Below are positions 58,697-64,000 of a DNA stretch of 64,000 nt, piece by piece. Positions within the stretch are counted from its first letter, which is position 1. The number at the start of each line of letters is the position of its first letter. Source of the stretch: Hoeflea prorocentri (GTDB taxonomy: Bacteria; Pseudomonadota; Alphaproteobacteria; Rhizobiales; Rhizobiaceae); the NCBI RefSeq assembly GCF_027944115.1, contig NZ_JAPJZI010000001.1:3348001-3412000 (forward strand), in the 5' to 3' direction. The notes under the pieces were generated by a model that saw only the letters and a program-made list of their open reading frames with translations, searched no databases and was not told the DNA's origin. Both the position numbers and the translations under genes were made by a program.

Positions 58697-58735
58697 ATAA
58701 AAAAGGCCGCCTCCAACCAATGGACGCGGCCTTTT
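58697..58735 (+). terminator. Bidirectional terminator between DoxX and L,D-transpeptidase genes
   Basis: AAAAGGCCGC pairs with GCGGCCTTTT around a 15-nt loop. The flanking A and T runs let it work in both directions at this convergent junction. Confidence 0.9.
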
Positions 58736-58754
58736 CATCGATATGCGCAGATCG

Positions 58755-59447
58755 TTAGTTGCGGAAGATCGTCGCCAGAACGTCAACGCCGCGTTCGCGG
58801 TAATATTTCGAGGCATTGCGGCCGTTCGGACCGATGACAATCACCTTGGTGCCGACCCCGGCACGCTTGTAAAGGTGTTTCACATCACTGTTCATCATGC
58901 GGATGCAGCCCGATGACATGTTCTGGCCGATGGTCCAGGGCTGGTTTGTGCCATGGATGCGGTAGATCGTGTCGCGACCACCGCGATGCAGATACAATGC
59001 GCGGGCGCCAAGCGGATTATTGATCCCGCCTTTTACGAAACTCGGAATGATCCGGCCTTTTTTGCGCTCACGCGCAATCATACGTGCAGGCGGACGCCAG
59101 TCCGGCCATTCGGCCTTGCGCCCGACCTTGACCGTGCCGGCCCAGCCAAAACCCTCGCGTCCAACGCCGACACCATAGCGGGTCGCGCGGCCATTGCCCT
59201 CAACGTAGTAGAGGAAACGGCGGCTGGTATCGATGATGATCGTACCGGGCCGTTCATTGGTATCGATCCTGACCTTCTTGCGAAGGAATTTTTGTGGCGG
59301 GCGCTTGGTCGACGCCTTGATCACATCGGTTGCGATATCCTGCCGTGCAAGGACCTCGTCCCGCATGAACGCATGTGCGGTGCCTGTCATAGCCACTGAA
59401 ACCATGGCCAACGTGACAACGAGCAACGGTGCGACGAGTACTCTCAT
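58755..59447 (-). CDS. L,D-transpeptidase (YkuD domain), copy 1
   Basis: The protein is about 230 aa with a Sec signal ending TAHA. The YkuD domain starts near IIIDTSRRFLYYVEG and has YRIHGTNQPWTIGQNMSSGCIRMMNSD, with the catalytic cysteine in SSGCIR. It makes 3-3 peptidoglycan cross-links or attaches proteins to peptidoglycan in the periplasm. The start at 59447 has GGGGAG 7 nt upstream; ATG at 59453 overlaps that site. A second YkuD gene lies 170 bases away on the same strand. Confidence 0.92.
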   Translation of the reverse strand: MRVLVAPLLVVTLAMVSVAMTGTAHAFMRDEVLARQDIATDVIKASTKRPPQKFLRKKVRIDTNERPGTIIIDTSRRFLYYVEGNGRATRYGVGVGREGFGWAGTVKVGRKAEWPDWRPPARMIARERKKGRIIPSFVKGGINNPLGARALYLHRGGRDTIYRIHGTNQPWTIGQNMSSGCIRMMNSDVKHLYKRAGVGTKVIVIGPNGRNASKYYRERGVDVLATIFRN

Positions 59448-59582
59448 TGTCATTCTCCCCTCTTTATCTCTGAATCAAGCCTACCATTGATACGCCGGCT
59501 TTCAAGAATAACCGGTTAAAATAATGATTTTGTGATGATTCAGAGACAGTAGAATAAGCTGCCTCATCTCAGAAACAGCAAT

Positions 59583-59606
59583 GGGCCGGAATTTTACTTC
59601 CGGCCC
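59583..59606 (-). terminator. Hairpin downstream of L,D-transpeptidase copy 2
   Basis: GGGCCGGAA pairs perfectly with TTCCGGCCC over TTTTAC. It lies 17 bases after the copy 2 stop on the minus strand. No long T-run follows, so it may be a weak terminator or transcript end. Confidence 0.5.
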
Positions 59607-59622
59607 CTTGTTATTCGCAAGG

Positions 59623-60360
59623 TTAAATAACGATAACCTTCGAGCCGTTCCCGACCCGCTCGTAAAGATCAACCACGTCCTCATTGCGCATCCTGATGCA
59701 GCCTGAAGAGACGGCCCCTCCGATCGTCCAGGGCTGGTTGGTGCCGTGGATACGATAAAGGGTCGAGCCGAGATAAAGCGCACGGGCACCAAGCGGGTTG
59801 GCGGGCCCGCCGGCCACGAAAGACGGCAGGATACGGCCTTTCTTTTTCTCGCGCGCGATCATCTGGGCGGGCGGACGCCAATCCGGCCATTCGGCCTTGC
59901 GCGTCACGCGGTGCGTTCCGGCCCACTCAAAACCCGGCTTGCCGACGCCGACGCCATAGCGGCGGGCCTTGCCGTCGGCCATGACGAGGTAAAGAAAACG
60001 GTTTGGCGTGTCGATGATGATCGTACCCGGCTTCTGACTGGTCTCATATGCGACAACCGTCGGAAGATAGATCGGGTTCATCGCCGGGGCCTTGGCCCTT
60101 TGCGAACTGTTCCTGGTGGCCGTGCGGGCGTTGCCGCGATGCCTCGAATAGTTAGACTGGACATGCGCCCGGTTGCGTTTGCTGACCACGGCGCCGGCGC
60201 CATGCGGTGAGCCCGGTTGGCGCAACTGGTTCAGCCAGGGCGCGTTGAGATCGGGGCTGAGAACGACCGGCGGGCGCTGGCCGTAGCGGTCATTGGCCGC
60301 AGAAACCGCGGTCAGTGCGCCGAGACAAAACGCGGCGGCGATTAGGATTCTGGTTTTCAT
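59623..60360 (-). CDS. L,D-transpeptidase (YkuD domain), copy 2
   Basis: The protein is 245 aa with a Sec signal ending SAA. A basic linker (residues about 50-95, with HVQSNYSRHRGNARTATRN) precedes a YkuD domain with IIIDTPNRFLYLVMADGKARRYGVGVGKPGFEWAGTHRV and catalytic SSGCIRMRNED. It shares long identical stretches with copy 1 (DWRPPA, MIARE, KKGRI, NPLGARALYL, RIHGTNQPWTIG), so they are close paralogs. The linker length differs, which may reflect different placement in the cell wall. Confidence 0.92.
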   Translation of the reverse strand: MKTRILIAAAFCLGALTAVSAANDRYGQRPPVVLSPDLNAPWLNQLRQPGSPHGAGAVVSKRNRAHVQSNYSRHRGNARTATRNSSQRAKAPAMNPIYLPTVVAYETSQKPGTIIIDTPNRFLYLVMADGKARRYGVGVGKPGFEWAGTHRVTRKAEWPDWRPPAQMIAREKKKGRILPSFVAGGPANPLGARALYLGSTLYRIHGTNQPWTIGGAVSSGCIRMRNEDVVDLYERVGNGSKVIVI

Positions 60361-60607
60361 CGGACGGACTCACTACCTTTCGTCACACGGGTTCGTTCCG
60401 CGCAGCCGGTTGGGGCAGCGCGGTGGAATAGATTGCTCCGGGACGGACAGTGGCGTCGTAAAAAGACTCAAAGGTGAATCAAAACGGATAAAATGCGATT
60501 CGCATTGGAAAGCTCCCGGCAAGGTTATCGGCGGGTTGATAAAGCCGGTTAATGGCGCCTTAAAGGTTTCAAACGGGCGTTAACGGCAGCATTTTGGAGG
60601 GCATATC

Positions 60608-61237
60608 GTGTCGGACAACGGATTGATCAAGGGCGAAGACGGCAAGCTTCGCTGCTTCTGGCACGACAACAAAGCCGACTATCTTCACTATCACGATCAC
60701 GAGTGGGGCCGCCCGGTAAAGGACGATATCCGGCTGTTTGAAAAGATTTGCCTGGAAGGTTTCCAGTCGGGACTCTCCTGGCTGACGATCCTGCGCAAGC
60801 GCGAAAATTTCCGTGCTGCCTTTGCCGGCTTCGATTTCGAGAAAGTCGCGGCCTTCGACGAGGACGATGTGGAACGGCTGGTCAAGGATGCCGGCATTAT
60901 TCGCCACCGGGGCAAAATCACATCGACCATCAACAATGCGGCGCGGGCGCTGGAGATGCGCGACGAGTTCGGTTCCCTTGCGCGCTATTTCTGGTCGAAG
61001 GAGCCGGGCCCGGCGGACCGGCCGAAACGTCTCGACAAGACGACCTTGATGACGCTCGGCAAGACCGACATTTCGACGGCGATCTCAAAGGATCTGAAGA
61101 AGCGCGGCTGGTCCTTTGTCGGGCCGACAACGGTCTACGCCTTCATGCAGGCTATGGGGTTGGTCAATGATCATATAGAGGGCTGCCACGTGCGTGAGGA
61201 GGTCGAGGCCGAGCGCCGGGCGTTCGAACGTCCCTGA
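60608..61237 (+). CDS. tag: DNA-3-methyladenine glycosylase I
   Basis: The protein is 209 aa. [45 protein letters not shown] and C-terminal NDHIEGCH show the Tag fold, with the conserved zinc-site residues (Cys14 region, His30 region, His and Cys at the end). It excises 3-methyladenine. The start is GTG, chosen for GGAGGG 7 nt upstream; the N-terminus is a few residues longer than E. coli Tag. Confidence 0.92.
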   Translation: MSDNGLIKGEDGKLRCFWHDNKADYLHYHDHEWGRPVKDDIRLFEKICLEGFQSGLSWLTILRKRENFRAAFAGFDFEKVAAFDEDDVERLVKDAGIIRHRGKITSTINNAARALEMRDEFGSLARYFWSKEPGPADRPKRLDKTTLMTLGKTDISTAISKDLKKRGWSFVGPTTVYAFMQAMGLVNDHIEGCHVREEVEAERRAFERP

Positions 61238-61355
61238 CGCCTTTACCAAGCCCGGACAACCACCTTGCTGCGATGCAGCCGATGGGCTAGGAAGTGCGCG
61301 TTTTACATGGCCCGCACGGCCATCTTCCAAAGCATCGAGAAAGCCGGACCCTAAA

Positions 61356-62876
61356 ATGGGCGAAAAGAAGAAAAAACAGCCGAAACTCAAGGCACGCCTT
61401 CCGCGCGGCTTTGTCGACCGCAGCCCGGCCGATATCCGTGCGACCGACGAGATGGTTGCGAGCATCCGCGATGTCTTCGAGCTTTACGGCTTCGATCCGG
61501 TCGAAACGCCCATGTTCGAATATACCGATGCGCTCGGAAAATTCCTGCCTGACAGCGACCGCCCGAACGAAGGCGTTTTCTCGCTGACCGATGATGACGA
61601 CCAGTGGATGAGCCTGCGCTATGACCTGACTGCGCCGCTGGCGCGGCATGTTGCCGAGAATTTCAACGACATCCAGCTTCCTTACCGCACCTATCGCGCC
61701 GGCTGGGTGTTCCGCAACGAGAAGCCGGGACCGGGCCGGTTCCGCCAGTTCATGCAGTTCGACGCCGACACGGTCGGCGCGCCGGGCGTGCAGGCCGATG
61801 CGGAAATGTGCATGATGATGGCCGATACGATGGAAGCGCTCGGCATTGTGCGCGGCGACTATGTGATCCGCGTCAACAACCGCAAGGTGCTCGACGGCGT
61901 GATGGAAGCCATTGGCATTGGCGGCGCGGAGCATGCGGAGACGCGGCTGACGGTTCTGCGCGCCATCGACAAGCTGGACAAGTTCGGAACAGACGGCGTG
62001 CGGCTCTTGCTTGGCGAAGGCCGCAAGGATGAGAGCGGCGATTTTACCAAGGGCGCGGGCCTCGATGACGCCTCGGTCGAACGGGTGATCGGTTTTGTCT
62101 CAGCGGGTGGCGCAAACGGCGCGCAAACCATCGACAATCTGCGTGATGTCGTTGCGGTGGACAGCGCCAGCGGTTCAGGCGGTATTGGTGAACTCGAGCA
62201 GATCGCAAATCTCGTTGCTGCCGCCGGCTATGACGATGGGCGCGTCAAGATCGACCCGTCCGTGGTGCGCGGTCTCGAATATTACACTGGCCCTGTCTAC
62301 GAGGCCGAGTTGCTTTTTGATGTTACCAACGAAAAGGGCCAGACGGTGCAGTTCGGCTCCGTCGGCGGCGGCGGACGTTATGACGGGCTGGTGTCGCGCT
62401 TCATGGGACAGCCGGTTCCGGCGACAGGGTTTTCCATCGGCGTATCTCGGCTGATGACGGCCCTGAAAAATCTTGGCAAGCTCGGCCGCGACGAGATCGC
62501 AGCGCCTGTCGTCGTGTGCGTGATGGATCGGGATGCGGAGAGCATGAGCCGCTATCAGCGCTTTGTCTCTGAACTGCGCAGCGCAGGTGTCCGGGCCGAG
62601 ATGTTCCAGGGCAATCCGAAGAATTTCGGCAAGCAATTGCAGTATGCGGACCGGCGCGGCAGCCCGGTCGCCATCATCCAGGGCTCGCAGGAGCGCGATG
62701 AGGGTACGGTTCAGATCAAGGATCTGATCGAGGGCAAGCGGCTGTCCGGCGAGATCGAGGACAATGCCGCATGGCGGGCTTCCAGACCGGCACAGTACTC
62801 GGTCAAGGAAACGGACTTCGTCACGGAAGTCAAAAAGCTTCTTGCCGCCCAGGCCGAGGACCGCAAGGCGGGCTGA
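61356..62876 (+). CDS. hisS: Histidyl-tRNA synthetase
   Basis: The protein is 506 aa, class II. It has [54 protein letters not shown] and GGGGRYDGL. The length exceeds that of the 420-aa E. coli enzyme, as is usual for the rhizobial type. It charges tRNA-His. The ATG at 61356 is chosen because the conserved N-terminus begins there; the open frame to 61194 is shadow. hisZ follows after 2 bases. Confidence 0.95.
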   Translation: MGEKKKKQPKLKARLPRGFVDRSPADIRATDEMVASIRDVFELYGFDPVETPMFEYTDALGKFLPDSDRPNEGVFSLTDDDDQWMSLRYDLTAPLARHVAENFNDIQLPYRTYRAGWVFRNEKPGPGRFRQFMQFDADTVGAPGVQADAEMCMMMADTMEALGIVRGDYVIRVNNRKVLDGVMEAIGIGGAEHAETRLTVLRAIDKLDKFGTDGVRLLLGEGRKDESGDFTKGAGLDDASVERVIGFVSAGGANGAQTIDNLRDVVAVDSASGSGGIGELEQIANLVAAAGYDDGRVKIDPSVVRGLEYYTGPVYEAELLFDVTNEKGQTVQFGSVGGGGRYDGLVSRFMGQPVPATGFSIGVSRLMTALKNLGKLGRDEIAAPVVVCVMDRDAESMSRYQRFVSELRSAGVRAEMFQGNPKNFGKQLQYADRRGSPVAIIQGSQERDEGTVQIKDLIEGKRLSGEIEDNAAWRASRPAQYSVKETDFVTEVKKLLAAQAEDRKAG

Positions 62877-62878
62877 CC

Positions 62879-63997
62879 ATGCTGAAAAGTCCGCAGTTCA
62901 AAGAAGAAGTCCTGGCTCTTTTCGCCGAGCGTGGCGCCGAGGCCGTCGATATTCCGGTCATCCAGCCTGCGGACCCGTTTCTCGATATGGCGGGCGAGGA
63001 TCTGCGGCGGCGTATCTTCCTGACGGAAAGCGAGACGGGCAAGAGCCTTTGCTTGCGGCCCGAATTCACCATTCCCGTCTGCCTGCGACATATCGAACTG
63101 CAGCCGGGCACGCCGCGCCGCTACGCCTATCACGGTCAGGTCTTCCGCCAGCGCCGCGACGGCGGCAACGAATTCTATCAGGCCGGGATCGAAGACCTCG
63201 GCAATATGGATATGGCGGCTGCGGACGCCGCAGCGGTCAAGGATGCCGCCGATACGCTGGCAGCGCTTTTGCCGGGTGCGCAGCTTATAACGACGCTGGG
63301 CGATCAAACCGTGTTCGAGGCCGTCGTGGAATCGCTGGGGCTTCCCGATGGGTGGCAGACGCGGCTTATCCGGGCTTTCGGCGACGCCGGTCAGCTTGAC
63401 GCATTGCTCGGCAGTCTTTCAAAACCCTCGGCTCCCCTGCCCGGGCTTGATGGTGAGGTAGCGGCGCTGCTTTCTGCGGGCGATGAGGACGGTCTGGCAG
63501 CACTGCTTGATAAACGCATGCGGGCGAGCGGTTTGATGAGCAATGCGAGCCGTACGCCGGCGGAGATTGCAGCACGAGTATTTGAGAAGGCGCGGCTTTC
63601 GAGTGTCCATCTCGATGCCAAGGCGCTGGATGTTCTCAAAACCTTTCTGGCGCTCGATACGCCGCTCGCCGATGCACCGGACGCCCTTGCGGCCTTTGCA
63701 CGTATCGCGGGGCTTGATATCGCAGCCGCGCTGACAGCATTTGACGACCGCGTTTCCGCGTTGAAAAAGAGCGGCTTCAGTCTTGACCAATCGCACTACC
63801 GCGCAGCGTTCGGCAGACCCCTCGATTATTATACCGGGCTCGTCTTCGAGCACAGCACCAATGGCGCCGTGCTCGCCGGTGGCGGCCGTTTCGACCGCCT
63901 GCTGACGCTGCTCGGCGCTCAAACAACAATTCCCGCCGTCGGCTTTTCCCTCTGGCTCGACCGTATCGAAGCCGCACAGGGAGGACGTTCGATATGA
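62879..63997 (+). CDS. hisZ: ATP phosphoribosyltransferase regulatory subunit HisZ
   Basis: The protein is 372 aa and resembles a HisRS catalytic domain: LRPEFTIPVCLRHI, YHGQVFRQRR, EFYQAGIEDLGN, FGRPLDYYTGLVFE and GGGRFDRLLTLLG. HisZ cannot charge tRNA but binds short-form HisG to start histidine synthesis. The hisS-hisZ pair, with a following ATG, points to the hisS-hisZ-hisG order known in Hyphomicrobiales. The start at 62879 is 2 bases after the hisS stop. Confidence 0.92.
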   Translation: MLKSPQFKEEVLALFAERGAEAVDIPVIQPADPFLDMAGEDLRRRIFLTESETGKSLCLRPEFTIPVCLRHIELQPGTPRRYAYHGQVFRQRRDGGNEFYQAGIEDLGNMDMAAADAAAVKDAADTLAALLPGAQLITTLGDQTVFEAVVESLGLPDGWQTRLIRAFGDAGQLDALLGSLSKPSAPLPGLDGEVAALLSAGDEDGLAALLDKRMRASGLMSNASRTPAEIAARVFEKARLSSVHLDAKALDVLKTFLALDTPLADAPDALAAFARIAGLDIAAALTAFDDRVSALKKSGFSLDQSHYRAAFGRPLDYYTGLVFEHSTNGAVLAGGGRFDRLLTLLGAQTTIPAVGFSLWLDRIEAAQGGRSI

Positions 63998-64000
63998 GTG
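63994..64000 (+). CDS. Possible start of hisG, cut by the window end
   Basis: The last bases are ATGAGTG. The ATG overlaps the hisZ stop by 4 nt, the usual coupling, with GGAGG about 10 bases upstream. Only two codons are visible, so the identity as the short HisG catalytic subunit is inferred from gene order. Confidence 0.45.

Overview
The window looks like chromosomal DNA of an alphaproteobacterium, most likely of the order Hyphomicrobiales (Rhizobiales). Three things point there: the mutL / DUF2093 / lpxK / waaA / DUF374 / DUF4170 / cysQ / pmbA block, the HAD - ribF - ileS and hisS - hisZ - (hisG) arrangements, and an ECF sigma factor with a ChrR-type zinc anti-sigma factor. The DNA is GC-rich, genes are densely packed, and ATGA stop/start overlaps are common. 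I cannot name the genus. I saw no integrase, insertion sequence, phage gene or CRISPR array.

Layout. 1-0.7 kb: the end of a TRAP transporter large permease and a tRNA-Arg(CCG). 0.8-5.1 kb: a secreted alpha/beta hydrolase and a three-gene membrane glycosylation operon (GT2, stand-alone LABN membrane protein, GT39). 5.4-7.0 kb: an acyl-CoA ligase. 7.1-12.5 kb: a compact sigma-E/ChrR stress regulon (DUF2177, FAD oxidoreductase, DUF1365, SDR, anti-sigma, sigma, fasciclin). I find four copies of one promoter pattern, TGATCC-N17-GTA, at its four transcription starts. 12.6-26.7 kb: a galactoside island with an IclR regulator, a complete sugar ABC transporter, alpha-galactosidase GH36, beta-galactosidase GH42 and most of the oxidative (De Ley-Doudoroff) galactose pathway, plus a phosphohexomutase. 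26.7-30.5 kb: a tungstate-type ABC transporter and an EAL phosphodiesterase whose GGDEF motif is degenerate.

30.8-38.5 kb: housekeeping genes for mismatch repair (MutL with the endonuclease motif), Kdo/lipid A synthesis, CysQ and PmbA. 38.6-48.4 kb: a CPA2 antiporter, MATE exporter, DEAD-box helicase with a cold-shock protein, GNAT, patatin, RsmD, RluB-like pseudouridine synthase, TadA and a lipoprotein. 48.6-55.0 kb: ileS, two SDRs, ribF and a HAD phosphatase on one strand. 55.2-57.4 kb: groESL with a CIRCE operator and a heat-shock-type promoter. 57.4-60.4 kb: a GST and DoxX pair divergent over a strong palindrome, then two L,D-transpeptidases. 60.6-64.0 kb: tag, hisS, hisZ and the first bases of a probable hisG.

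Most of the window is ordinary core genome. The parts most worth following up are the sigma-E cluster, where promoter and gene content agree; the GT2-LABN-GT39 operon, a possible minimal lipid-linked glycosylation machine; and the GST/DoxX palindrome. All family names come from reading protein sequence and motifs by eye. No database search was run.
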